A program made the position numbers and the translations under genes. A model generated the notes under the pieces. That model did not search any database and was not told where the DNA came from. It saw only the letters and a list, made by a program, of their open reading frames with translations. A DNA stretch of 64,000 nucleotides from Liopterus haemorrhoidalis (taxonomy: Eukaryota; Arthropoda; Insecta; Coleoptera; Dytiscidae), in the NCBI GenBank assembly GCA_963971575.1, contig OZ020617.1:39280606-39344605 (forward strand), in the 5' to 3' direction. This document shows, piece by piece, positions 1 through 10,109 of the stretch; the first letter of the stretch is position 1; each line of letters begins with the position of its first letter.

Positions 1-96
1 GAGCTCAATTCGTGGAGATTTATATAAAATCTCGAAATGTCAAAATCGGTATAATCACAATACCTCCCTTATATATGTTGGCGGTCGGTAAAAAGT
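1..96 (-). mobile_element. HINE-like family A, copy A1 (partial, cut by window edge)
   Basis: This is the terminal part of repeat family A. It matches the end of A2, A3 and A5 through the blocks 'caattcgtggagat', 'aatctcgaaatgtcaaaatc' and 'acaatacctcccttatatat', ending in the subterminal repeat TGGCGGTCGGT plus A-run. In Helentron orientation this end is the 5' end, so the copy lies on the minus strand. The rest lies left of the window. It has no coding capacity. Confidence 0.85.
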
Positions 97-1016
97 CACT
101 TTTTTGAAATGTCGATCCATTTGACATATTTCATAATGAAAAATGATATCTTAATTATAATGATCATAACCTAGAAACCTAAAGTCGGTTTTACAGCATA
201 AAGAATATTTTTAATTGACATTTAAAGCCAGTAATACACTATAAAAGTAACCAAAATAACCAGATCTAGTGTGTCCTTACAAAAGTGAACAGCTCATAGT
301 TTTTTTTTTTATTAGTTTGTAAAATGGCGTAGATAAAAGTTGCTTTTATAGAATTATCACCGAGAATAATTCCAGACAATCGATTTTCTTTAAATATAAT
401 TTTAACAGAACTACTGTTAAATATCCTGCTATCATGGACAGATCCTGGATCGCGAATATCATTGTCCAAGACTTCACAGTTTGTACATGCTACCACTTGC
501 ACGTTTAATCACATCTAGCCTTTTCTATTTCAAAATAGTCCCACATTTCTACCTCCTGCATTTCCAGTGACTTCAGGAAAACCAGCGATATTAATTAAAC
601 CGATAAAGATTTTTTTTCGATATTCTCATTAGCTCTGGGAAATCTAATATATCTACCCAGGTATACTGCAATATTTTCGGAAACTTATTATATTATTTTG
701 CAGATCTAAGGTTGATTAAGTAAATGGAAGTCGCCATGTGTTTTCTTAAATAAAGATATATTATAATGAATTAAGAAAAATAATTTGCCATATCTAATAT
801 AATCATGCCTGCCACAACTGGAGGAATAGGCAACCAATACTTCTGTAGTACCCCAATTATTGGATATACTGTAGGAAGTATCTTAACTGTTATGGTGTTT
901 TACTTAAGAAATGAAATCTCTGAATAAGTTCATAGTCAGTGATATTTTGAAGAGGGCGTCCCGCATATACTGCCTGATAAAATCATTTATCTTGTATTAA
1001 AAAATAGATTACTGTT
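97..1016. other. AT-rich intergenic stretch, nothing recognised
   Basis: About 0.9 kb of AT-rich DNA lies between A1 and B1. The only ORF (266-502 minus, 78 codons) shows no motif I recognise and no codon structure, and is probably chance. There is no tRNA, repeat array or terminal inverted repeat that I can see. Confidence 0.6.
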
Positions 1017-1070
1017 TCTTTTTAGGGTTTTGTAGGTATGACCAAAAAACCCTTATACCGTCATTTTGTC

Positions 1071-1124
<54 letters not shown>
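1071..1124 (+). repeat. (GTCT)n microsatellite inside B1
   Basis: About 13 perfect GTCT units end in 'ctgttcggtaaaaa'. The same place in B2 holds only a short imperfect run, and in B3 a run of about 50 bases plus a second one. The minus-strand ORF across it (1009-1233) is a low-complexity artefact. Confidence 0.95.
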
Positions 1125-1602
1125 TCGGTAAAAATTGTAGCCAAACGGCTAAACCTAGAGAGTTGAAATTTGGCATGCTTATACAACTCTTTGACCCGCA
1201 CATAGGAAAAATACTAAAACATCTAAAAAACATATCCCCCTAAAAATATAAACAAATATGTGCTCATCGAAAAAAAAAATATTTTTTTATAATTCTGAGT
1301 AGAGTATCAAATGAAAGCCCTTAGTACGTGGATTAACGATCAAATTTTTATTTTTGCAAAATAAATTATTTTGAAGCGATTTTTGCCAAAATTGTGCAAA
1401 AAATTTTTTGTCCCACACCCTGTAGCCCAGATGGTGTAAACTAAAAATCTGAAAAAATTCTAAGTAATGTACATTGGTGTGAACCGGAATAGTTCAACAG
1501 GAATTTTTGATCAGATTAGGTTTTTGGAAAAAAACGCATTTTTTGTGATTTTTTGCTAATAATGTACACAAGTTATAGCTTTGTAACAAGCAACACTCTA
1601 AC

Positions 1603-1680
1603 GTGTGTGCTGGTCTAGTGGTATTTGACGCTGACTCTTCACCCATGTAACCCGATCCGATAGGGATCGAACCCTGGAGA
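1603..1680 (+). other. tRNA-like module in B1 (Pol III A and B boxes)
   Basis: An A-box-like TGGTCTAGTGG starts at 1611 and a B-box-like GGATCGAACCC at 1664, 53 bases apart. The D-arm sequence resembles tRNA-Glu, and the sequence CTCTTCAC between the boxes could hold a TTC anticodon, but stems are imperfect and no CCA-ready acceptor stem forms. An AT run and at least 12 T follow, which could act as a Pol III terminator. I read it as a tRNA-derived promoter module carried by the element, not a functional tRNA gene. Confidence 0.6.
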
Positions 1681-2114
1681 AAGAGACTATATATATATAT
1701 ATTTTTTTTTTTAAATTTCTATATTGTTTAAATTATTTTTTCAAAATTCTAATTATATTTTGGCAAATGTTGCATTTAATTTTTAAAAGCGTAAATTTAA
1801 TAGCCAGTGGAAATTGTTAAAATTATAATTTAATTCTGTTTCAATGTACACGAAATCAGAGGGGCGGAACTTATAACAACCAATGGAAGCCATAGGCGCA
1901 ATTTTGAAATTCTTAGTGAACCTTGCTATATAAAAAAAAATACTGCACATATTTAGAAACCTAAATAATGGTATTAGGCGTTCGAATTAAAATTAACAAA
2001 AAAAAATATTTTAATATAAAATTTGTTTTCGCATCCAAAATAATCATCATTCACTTACTAAATACCTGCAAAACCTTGAAATGTGTGAAAATTCACACTT
2101 CACATCAATTTTTT

Positions 2115-2492
2115 AAGTTTCAAATGTATCGACGCACTTTTAAATAAACATTTTCACCTTCTACATACTCTAAAAAGATCATTATACACATTGATACAAA
2201 TATATTTCTATATTTATATAAAGCAAAGTCTTAAATGAATCAAATTTAAGGTTACCAGCTACTGGCCTCAAATCGCGCTCATTACTCACTCAAATTTGAC
2301 AGATAATAACTGAGTGGGCAATGAGTTACTAATATCCAATTTTTGTTTCTGAATTCCAAATGAGTGACTCGTTATCAATTGAGATTGAGGCGAGGATGAG
2401 GTGAGGATTAGGAACGTTTATGAATTCGGCCCTAAATCTTAAAGTTTTTCTATAATGTAAATTTCTTCAGTCAATGCACTTAATGCTAACTA
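2115..2492. other. Spacer with no assigned feature
   Basis: AT-rich sequence lies between B1 and the mariner. The stretch 2265-2440 ends in 'gaattcggccct', a sequence that often marks transposon termini, but I cannot find a matching inverse terminus. It is left unassigned. Confidence 0.4.
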
Positions 2493-2654
2493 CGAGGGTC
2501 ACTCTTTAAATAAGAACCGTTTGCGCATCCTGTCATAACATAGAGTTCCCGCAGTCGTTTTACCGACTAATGCCTTATCTGATCATTTGCCAACGTTGTC
2601 AATTAGTCTGAAGTTTCTAGCGAAGGTAGACGATATTGTGCGGTAATTTAATAT

Positions 2655-3122
2655 CAGCTATGTCCATTGCTAATTTCGCCGATTGCAAAGTACGCGCTGC
2701 AGTTCGGTTTTTAAATGCAAAAACACTTGCTGTGTTTAAATCCATCGGCAGCTCGTTGAAGTGTATGGGGAAGGTTGCATGAATGAAGGGAATGTTCGAA
2801 ACTGGTTTCGTTTATTTAATGGTGGGAGAAAAAACATCCATGATGCCACAAAGTAAGCATTGCTAGAGAAGTTTAAATGGGAATGTCTCGACTACCCACC
2901 TTATAACTCGGACCTGATACATTCCGACTATCACCTCTTTACAAAATTAACTTAAGGGATTTTTAGGCGGAAAATGGATGCAAACAGATGTTGACAACAA
3001 AGACACTGTTAACGATTGGTTAAATGGACTGGTGGTTGACTTCTACAACGAGGGGGTAGTCAAACTCATCACCCATTCAGAAAAATGCCTCGAGAGGAAC
3101 GGGGATTACGCCGAAAAATAAC
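2655..3122 (+). pseudogene. mariner transposase remnant
   Basis: Frame-broken pieces of a mariner (DD34D) transposase. The N-terminal part (about 2660-2860) reads AAVRF.NAK, then YGEGCMNEGNVRNWF and FNGGRKN, matching the helix-turn-helix region. It then jumps directly to the C-terminal part (about 2875-3120), with YPPYNSDLIHSDYHLF, LGGKWMQTDVDNKD and an EKCLERNGDY-like end. The first two catalytic aspartates lie in the missing centre, and the third motif (SPDL.P.D) is altered to NSDLIHSD. It cannot be an active enzyme. Confidence 0.8.
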
Positions 3123-3206
3123 GAAAGGATGCTGATTATTGTAGAAATTAAATTTTTGAAAAAACGTTGGTTGTGTCTACTTTTAAACCAGAATGGTTCT
3201 CATTTA

Positions 3207-3752
3207 AAAAATCAGCTGTGGTCACCACAGGACCGACCGCCATCATAAAGTAATTGTATAAAATACATTCTAGCAGCAAGGGTAGAAATAACTTGGCCTA
3301 ATATTTTCTAACAGAGATATTATTTATCATGACCATGGAAACGTTACATATAAATATGAAATAATTGAGACAAAAAACGTCTCAAATAAAAGTTATTATA
3401 ATCTGTATCATTTTGTTTTCCTTAAAATTTCGAAAAATTTTACAGAAATTATTCGAAATTCTTCGTTTTATCAAAAAACGTCTCAAATAAAAGTTATTAG
3501 TTATTGCTTTTATAGCAACTTTTGTTCAATAAATTTTTTCGAAATCTTTTTCTGTTGTGAAATATTCACAAAAATCTTAAAATCGATACGAGTAAACTCC
3601 CATTTTTAGTCAACTGATTTTTACCGAAAGTTGATCAACTCATGCCATTGATGGCAGAAGCTTAAATATGAAGTTTCATAAAAATCCTTTCAGCCGAATT
3701 TGCTCTACACGTGTACACAGACGGACGGACAGACAGACAGACGGACGGACAG

Positions 3753-3786
<34 letters not shown>

Positions 3787-3947
3787 AGACAGACAGACGG
3801 ACGGACAGACAGACCGACAGAAATCATGCTAAAAATAGTCGAAACGTTATGTAAGGACCTCAATTCGTGGAGATCTATTGAAATCTCGAAATGTAAAAAT
3901 CGGTATGATCACAATACCTCCCTTATATATGTTGGCGGTCGGTAAAA
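3207..3947 (-). mobile_element. HINE-like family A, copy A2
   Basis: This is a full-length copy. Read on the minus strand it starts with ACCGACCGCCA (3933-3943) and ends with TGGCGGTCGGT (3232-3242), then the palindrome CTGTGGTGACCACAG (3216-3230) and CTGATTTTT. The interior has a long (GACA/GACG)n array (3720-3820) and AT-rich sequence shared with A3 and A5. It sits inside the right terminal repeat of a mariner, which shows that it transposed. The 81-codon ORF across the array is not a gene. Confidence 0.85.
3720..3820. repeat. (GACA/GACG)n microsatellite inside A2
   Basis: About 100 bases of interleaved GACA and GACG units (GTCY on the other strand). It is the longest of the family A arrays in the window. 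Compare about 30 bases in A3, about 75 in A5, about 40 in A7, and essentially none in A4 and A6. Confidence 0.95.
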
Positions 3948-3957
3948 ATGACCGTCG

Positions 3958-4289
3958 TATGTATGTAAAGAAACTGTGGAAAAATTATAATCTTAAAATA
4001 AGCGAAATATAGGTTTACATAAAAAAAAAAACGATATACAGAAACAGTTTTCTTATGTAATGATCTTGAGGACTAACAAGAACGATTTACAGAAAATTTC
4101 GATAAACGGAGGTTCGATAAATGGAGGTCCCTATAGTTAGTGATGGCGCCCGCTCTTAGACGCATGTTGAGTATTTGGGGCAACGTTCTTTCTTGTAATC
4201 ACATCATATTGAATAGTATTTTGATAATAACTTATCATTTGTTAATCTGTGAACTAATATTAATTTAATGTGCATTTAATTTAATCATC
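3958..4289. other. No gene seen; short direct repeat
   Basis: AT-rich spacer. It contains 'ataaacggaggttcgataaa', in which 'cgataaa(c/t)ggaggt' is repeated once (about 4100-4130). This resembles the terminal region of DNA transposons of the pogo type, but no partner terminus is visible. Confidence 0.35.
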
Positions 4290-4615
4290 ATATATCCATC
4301 TCGTCAATGACGCGACAGCTCCAGGTGAGCCTAGACCTCCTATTTCCAGGTTTCATGACCATATTTTCAATCTATGTACATTCAGGAGTAATATGGTCAG
4401 TATTACGTCCATTTTTTAGAGTATACAGAAAGGCACCTACAGTTTATAGTCGGTTGTGAACGGCTAAGCAAAACTTGTAATTTGTATAAATATTTTTACA
4501 CAAATTATTTGACATAAGCATGTATTGAAAACACGTCCGTGCCCTTGCATACCGGTCATATAACAGGTACAAACGATTTAAAGTTTACAGCTATAGGCTT
4601 GCTACCATATATCCA
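4290..4615 (-). mobile_element. SINE-like family C, copy C1
   Basis: About 320 bases match C2 (48449-48775) at high identity, through 'aggtgagcctag', 'ccaggtttcatgaccat', 'gtaatatggtcagtatta' and 'gtacaaacgattta'. In copy C2 the minus strand reads a B-box-like GAGTTCAATTCC near the head and ends in a (GAT)n tail. Here the B-box is decayed and the tail reduced to 'atcatcat'. I infer an old tRNA-derived SINE on the minus strand. An A-box is not clear in either copy. Confidence 0.6.
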
Positions 4616-5411
4616 TCTACTGATTACTAAGTGTTTTCAATAAGTGTCGCAAACACGATCTGATAAAAAATTCCTGTTGAATTATTGCGGTTCTCTGATG
4701 CAAACGCAACCGTTCACAGCTTCCTTATGATGCGGCAGTTTTTGTTTTCGTTTTCTGTCCACCATACTCAAAATTGAAAAATTGAGGAGTTAAAGAGACC
4801 TTGTTTTCGAAGGATTGAAGAGAATAACAAATCGTAAACATCTAAAGGTGATTGCAGAAAGTACCCACAAAATGTTTTTCCAGAAATGAAAAAGACTCTG
4901 GTAGACGCTGGAAGGCAGTATTTAGAAGGTGATAATTTAAATGTAAAATCACTTTTTGTGAATAAAGTATTATGATACTAATCTGCGAATTTTTTTATCA
5001 AATCTCGTATATCTAGTCCTTAATTGCAATAAGCAGGTTACATTATCCGAATGTGGGTCAGTTGCTGTCAAAATACATTCTGCATAAATGAGGAGCAGAA
5101 TATCTATATACATTTTATTCAATTTTAATTTTCTTCAGTCATTGCAAAAAAAAACCTGGTTTTGATTAAGAACATATACACTGAAATTATTGTTTGAAAT
5201 ACTAAAAAACTAAAAAGTCCTTAGTATTTTTGCATTTTGTATGTCAATCAAGGGCTTATTGTATATTGAATCTCTGAAAATCAAATGGCTTATAAACATA
5301 TTTCGGTTTCATTATTGTCTGTGGTATATTAATAAAATTACTGCTTTTGAAGTGATTAATAACTAAATATGGATAAAAGTTAAATAGTTTTACGTATTTT
5401 GAATATTAGAG
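4616..5411. other. AT-rich spacer; small family B fragment
   Basis: No gene is seen. Positions about 4655-4702 match the reverse complement of a piece of family B (around 'aacaggaatttttgatcagat' in B1), so this is a short decayed B remnant on the minus strand. The remainder shows nothing recognisable. Confidence 0.4.
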
Positions 5412-5470
5412 CAGTGTTTCTCAACCTTTTCTGGCATGGGACCCCCCAAAATATATAATATATATATACT
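5412..5470 (+). mobile_element. hAT terminus (5' end only)
   Basis: CAGTGTTTCTCAACC followed by 'ttttctggcatgggac' and a C-run matches the left end of the complete hAT element at 56342. The 8 bases before it are 'tattagag'; no matching right end with that duplication is found downstream. It is a terminus of a truncated or rearranged copy. Confidence 0.7.
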
Positions 5471-6603
5471 TACCATAATTATGAAACTCTAAACCGGGAC
5501 AAGAACGGGAGCTAGGGCAAAGGAAAAAATTTAACCACAAAAAATTGTTTTATTATTAAGTCTTACAAAAGAAATATGCAGATGGTCTGCTGCAGCAGAA
5601 AGTTAATTATTTTATTTATTGTACCAGTACAACAAATATTTTTAAGAGCAGGTTCTAACTTATAAATTGTTGTTGCTATACCAATATAATTCAATATTCA
5701 TTTAGTCAATAATCGGAATTTATGAAAATAATTTAAAAATAGTTTTGTTTCTCTAGTTATAGCCGATAGTGTATGCATGTACATATGTGTTTCTATATTG
5801 TCCATAGAAGCACATTCTACATAACAATGACTTACATTATAAAATTAACAAAAATTTCGACAAATACCTTTCCAGTCGCTCCAATTTTAGTCTGCGTGGA
5901 GTCCAAACACTAAAGTTCACACTATAACACACTATTTCAAGTATTTTCTGCACTTTTATCACTTAAAAATAACTAAAAACGTCAGAAAAAAATGAAGACG
6001 CCACTTTCAAAAATCACGTATCACTACATATCAAGATGGTTAATCCTGATAAAGCTCATTAAGGAATATAGTCATTAACAATTAATAAATAAGGAACAGA
6101 ATTGCTTAAAATAATTCTTTATGAGAATAAACACATGTATTAATATTTTATCAATAGTATACAGGTGGTTGAAATTGAACTACCGGACCCAATACACTAT
6201 TTTTTTATTATTGAAGATGAGGCATAACGTTACATTTGGAAGTTACTTGCTACTACATGATCTAAAATAGTTTATATTTTGTTACTTTGTATCTTTATAT
6301 AAATAGTTATACATTTTGATTGAGGATTTCTTAAAATTTCAGAGCTATAGCGTTGAAGACACGGCCTATATGGTAAAATAGGTGGACAGAATTGATAATA
6401 GGAAATCTTTTGGGCTATCAATGATACTTCTGAGATCTCAGAAAGGGATGAAAATTACTATTGGAAGTATAATGGAGTTATCTCTCGAGAATTTTATACA
6501 GGTTAATTTTTTTATTTACGGGTTCATTTGGAGGGCTAAGGCGTCCCCCCCCCGGGCATTATGACCTTAAGGCCCGGTCTTTCCACCTTCATTTATACTA
6601 CTA
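5471..6603. other. AT-rich stretch, nothing recognised
   Basis: It may be the interior of the hAT copy that begins at 5412, but shows no transposase motif. The ORF at 6382-6564 (60 codons) has no recognisable domain. A C-run at about 6546-6556 is the only compositional break. Confidence 0.4.
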
Positions 6604-6798
6604 GGTAACTATCCGACAGATAATGTTATCTGGAACTTTATCTTCTGAATAAATGCCATTACCAAGTAGTGAATTCAATACATCAGTCTCATTATCCGTT
6701 AGATAACTATCCGATAGATACATTTGTCTTGAAAGACGGGATGACATTTATTCAGCACAAAAAGTATCATATAACCTTATCTATCAGATAGTTACCTG
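6604..6798. mobile_element. Small MITE with 21-bp terminal inverted repeats
   Basis: The left end AGGTAACTATCCGACAGATAA and the right end TTATCTATCAGATAGTTACC(T) are inverse copies with two mismatches, 195 bases apart overall. The interior repeats the theme ('ataactatccgatagata' near 6702). It is non-coding. The target duplication is not clear, so the superfamily is left open. Confidence 0.6.
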
Positions 6799-6800
6799 GA

Positions 6801-7490
6801 GCAGTGTTTCCCAACCGCCGGTTCTGTATATATATATAAATATATAGAGAGAGGGAGGGAGATAGGGGGAGGGGGAGAGGGGTGGAGGGAGAGAGGGAGG
6901 GATCTCAAGGTGTATCAAGATAGAGGAAACTCGATTTTTCACGAAAAGACGATGTGTGAGCAAGTTGGGAAAAAAATTTGGTGACTAGAGATTACCCAAA
7001 TAATTGGATGGTAGTATTTAAATTTTCGGAATAAACCGGAAGTGCCGGATATCAAGGACAACTTCGATTTTTTATATAGGAACGTATGGCGTAAAGTTTT
7101 ATAAGGAACGTTGGGTATAATTGGATAAAACTTTTGAAAAAAAACATCCTTTACATAAACATGTTTTTAATATCTGTTACAATTACCTATAATGGCTTGC
7201 AAGTATTTTTATTTACAAGTGTTCCATTGTTCCAAATTGCTTCCATTTTGAACATTTTCGCATCCTTACTCTTTAGCTAACAGTAACTCGGAGCATAACA
7301 AAAAATATTGCAAGTTCAAGTCGTACCTACTTGAAAGTACTTGAAGTACCTCCAACGCGAACCGTTTTTATGAATTTAAATTAGTTGTCAAAATAAGTAT
7401 AATTTATTTTATTTAAGTTTAAAAGGTATATTTTAATGAATATAAATGTCATATATTTATGAATATATCTTGTAAAATTGAGCGTTTTTC
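6801..7490 (+). mobile_element. hAT-related non-autonomous element, right end lost
   Basis: It starts with CAGTGTTTCCCAACCGCC, a hAT-like terminus. Positions about 6950-7470 align with 56716-57275, the interior of the complete hAT at 56342: shared blocks include 'gatatcaaggacaa', 'tttttatttacaagt', 'agtacttgaagtacc' and 'tccaacgcgaaccgtt'. The C-rich right end present in the 56342 copy is missing here. It is non-coding. Confidence 0.65.
6843..6904 (+). repeat. Purine-rich (GA/GGGA)n tract
   Basis: About 60 bases of almost pure G and A with several GGGG and GGGA runs, following a (TA)n stretch. It is a strand-asymmetric simple repeat at the same place where the related hAT at 56342 has AT and C-rich simple sequence. 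Confidence 0.9.
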
Positions 7491-7639
7491 TATTATAATT
7501 TCATCCTTCGATATTATATGACTTTTTTATTCGAAATATAACTTTTATTTAAAAACAATGGTAAATATGACATCTGTAAAGTTAAAATAAAGAAGTTAAA
7601 AGGTATTTTAATACAAATATGCATGAAATAAAAGAGGAT

Positions 7640-8064
7640 GGATTTGTGGAATTGTAACGAAAAATGTTTTTTTCTCTTTCGCTTGTTTAATTAAAAGATA
7701 TTGTTATCGATAAAGAATGGGTCGAAAAAGGTGTGGTTGATTTGCTAAAAAACATAACTACGGTGCAGGGCATATTAAAAACTATGTGAAATTTAATATT
7801 ATAGGAAAAACCGATATACGAAATCAGCTTGATTGGTCATTTAGAGCCTCGATTGGGAAGTATGATGAAATGCTCGATAAAAATCGGTATATAATTAATA
7901 AATTATTAAATTGTATCAAAGTTTGTTGTAAAATCTGTTGACATTTTTGATGCACTCTCTTCAGTATGAAAACAAAACTATATACCTGGTAGACTTTTGT
8001 ATTTTTAATTTTTTTTTTTTTTTTTTATCGCCCCTCCAGCTGCTTCGTCCTGGAGCTGCCACTG
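7640..8064 (+). pseudogene. hAT-type (DUF4371-like) transposase remnant with 3' terminus
   Basis: A short coding remnant at about 7770-7930 reads HIKNYVKFNIIGKTDIRNQL and YDEMLDKNRYIINKLLNCIK, matching the 'hNeeVdkNRyiLskiidcikfc' region upstream of the catalytic domain in DUF4371/ZMYM-type hAT proteins. The copy ends in CTCCAGGACGAAGCAGCTGG-type sequence closing with CACTG at 8064, a hAT-like terminus, followed by CATATACA. Most of the protein is absent. Confidence 0.5.
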
Positions 8065-8074
8065 CATATACATA

Positions 8075-8775
8075 CGAGGTGTGGAAATTAAGTAACCGGA
8101 CTGATTAAAAATATATATATATTCGAATAGAATTACAATTCAATAATGTCTCCCTCAAGATTCCTTGGGAATTCACACAGCGCTGGAGACAGTTCTTCCA
8201 ATCCTCATAGCAGTGCTGGCACTCGAATACTAGAATATCTTTCAGCTGGTTGGTTACGGACGTTTGAATGTTTTCGAGTGTCCCAAAATGACGTTCCTTG
8301 AGGTGAATTTTCAATCCCGGGAAGAGGAAAAAGTCACAAGGACTCAAGTCAGGCGAATAAGGAGACTGATGAGCCCCAAAAATGTTCTTACTGGCCAAAA
8401 ACTCGTTTATTGAAATTGCCTTCCGCTGCGTGATTCATCTTCAATCAACTGTCTTCCATCTGAAAATGCCTTAAACCACCAAAAAACCTGAATCCTTGAC
8501 AAAACACTGTCTCCGTAGGCCTGCTGAAGTTTTGCAAAAGTTTCCGTTGCACTGTGCCCAAGTCGAAGCAAAACCTGATAGCACACTGTTGCTTGAAATG
8601 AATATCACTTATTTTTAGAAAGCACTAGAAAAAACTGTTTCCCTAAAAAAATCGCTATGGACAACAAAATTACTCTAGCTAGTTCAAACTCGTACTGAAG
8701 GTGTATTACATGTTCCTAAATGTTGCTAGATCAAACGCTATGTAGCCAGACCGGTTACTTAATTTACACACCTCG
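8075..8775 (-). mobile_element. mariner element, internally deleted (701 bp)
   Basis: Terminal inverted repeats CGAGGTGTGGAAATTAAGTA (8075) and its inverse ending CACACCTCG (8775) are almost perfect over about 28 bases. TA precedes the left end and TT follows the right, so one base of the TA duplication has changed. It lies 10 bases beyond the hAT end at 8064. It encodes a broken transposase on the minus strand. Confidence 0.9.
8105..8600 (-). pseudogene. mariner transposase remnant
   Basis: The C-terminal part (8105-8380) reads SPYSPDLSPCDFFLFPGLK, LKERHFG and CYEDWKNCLQRC, the end of the DD34D catalytic domain with its third aspartate. The N-terminal part (about 8440-8600) reads QQCAIRFCF, then in another frame VFWWFKAFSDGRQ and ESRSGR. 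The centre with the first two catalytic aspartates is missing and the frame shifts between the parts, so no enzyme is made. Confidence 0.85.
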
Positions 8776-10109
8776 TTTGTGTGTTTTTGTATAAGTACTA
8801 ATCCCACCTGGTGGTGGAAAGAGGTATTGAATCAGGAATACAAAAACAATAATAAGGACTTGAATTACATGGAATATTCATAACTTCATTTCAATAATCT
8901 TCTCGGTTGAACGATACGCTTCTTTTAACAGTCATTGGTCATCTGCTTACGTGTCACGATCGTACGAAGTCACCATATTCTTAACATTTGGAAAATAAAA
9001 TTTCTACTTGAAATTTAACTATCCTGTGATTTGAACACGAGTTTTTCAGTCCAGTCCTCTTAACCATCGACAATGCACATAGCAAGTCTTTATTTACATG
9101 ATAACTGAGTATTTAGCTTTAGACTGCACTGCCATCCATTTTAAACATTCTTATACAAAGTGTGTTCCTCAACTTACGGAAGACAGAAGTATTGTTAGCG
9201 GACAGAAAAAATGTAAAGACGTCGTCTACTTGATCTGTATTCTGGGAATTGTGTGAGACTATTGTGTCACAGACTGCTGGGTTTGGAAAAATCTACTTCA
9301 GCGGTCTGTCAAAGGTCACCAGGGAAAGCCCAGATAAAGGCAGAGTCCTTACTTTTACTTATTCAGTTAGAGTATAAAGAAACGCGGTTAACACACATTA
9401 AATTCAGAGTCAAAATCAGTCAAATTTAATTTTATATTATTCTTGCAACTTGATATTATTTATTTAATAGTACAAACATTTATATAAATAACTCTATTTT
9501 CTTCTCTCTTATTGCAATACATGTACGTTAAAAAAAAACTATAAATAGTAGAAAATAAAAACTGAGTAAACAATTTAGTTTGTTTTATTTGAAACATGCA
9601 AAGATTTGCAGTTTCATTAAAAATACATTAAGATTTCCTTTTACTTTAATTACATTTCGCACAATGTGGCTTACGGGGAATTCAAATTAAAATATTCTAA
9701 GTTCTAAGGAACGGACGTCTACGAAAACTAATATTAAATAAATTTAAATATTAAATTACTTCTGCTATTGAAACCCCCAGAATTAATTTTCTTTTATTCA
9801 CTGCAATTTAAATTATAAGTTAGAGAAATTGTTGAACATACAAACTCTTTTTTAAGTTATTTAAATCATTTTTGGTTTAATACAATTTGGTCAATCAAAT
9901 TTTTTGATTATTTGACTTTGAAAACTGTCACCTATCTTTTACACTTACCTTTTACATTATTCCCGACTCAGTTATACGCAAAGTGATCAAGAGCAGACCA
10001 TATAATATGGGGAAATTTATTGTATGGTATGTCTGCAACTTTTTTTTTAGAATATACTTTTTAATTTAATACACTTTATTTAATCAGTTCTAGATACATG
10101 ATGTAACAC
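8776..10109. other. AT-rich intergenic stretch
   Basis: About 1.3 kb with no coding signal. The only structured part is a weak tRNA-like piece at 9022-9080, listed separately. I see no inverted termini, arrays or long ORF. Confidence 0.5.
9022..9080 (-). other. tRNA-like fragment, possibly SINE head
   Basis: On the minus strand, GATGGTTAAGAGGACTGGAC (A-box-like, D-arm) is followed by GTGTTCAAATCAC (B-box-like). Spacing is short and stems do not close, so it is not a tRNA gene. It could be a decayed Ser-type tRNA pseudogene or the head of an old SINE; no body or tail is visible. Confidence 0.35.

Larger units (their letters stand above)
1017..2114 (+). mobile_element. HINE-like family B, copy B1
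   Basis: This is a long copy of family B. The 5' end is T-rich and followed by the subterminal repeat AGGGTTTTGTAGGTAT (1024-1039). The inverse partner ATACCTGCAAAACC lies at about 2062-2075, just before a 3' hairpin (7-base arms, 2083-2098) and the end 'cacatcaatttttt'. In between come a (GTCT)n array, about 450 bp of conserved AT-rich sequence shared with B2 and B3, a tRNA-like module (1603-1680), an oligo-T run and a conserved 3' third. It has no protein-coding capacity. The architecture fits non-autonomous Helentron-associated elements. The family name is inferred from structure, not from a database match. Confidence 0.75.
2493..3957 (+). mobile_element. mariner element, deleted, interrupted by A2
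   Basis: The left terminus CGAGGGTCACTCTTTAAA follows a TA at 2491-2492. The matching inverted right terminus is split: 'ggttctcatttaaa' ends at about 3206 and 'tgaccgtcg' resumes at 3949-3957, followed by TA (3958-3959). Family A copy A2 sits between the two halves. Removing A2 leaves a mariner of about 720 bp, far shorter than the usual 1.3 kb, so the element had already lost its transposase centre. Confidence 0.8.

Noticed and set aside
1009..1233. ORF with DRQT repeats, and the similar ORFs at 3700-3945 and 60227-60457
   Set aside because: They only read through (GTCT)n or (GACA)n arrays inside families A and B; no domain and no conservation of frame.
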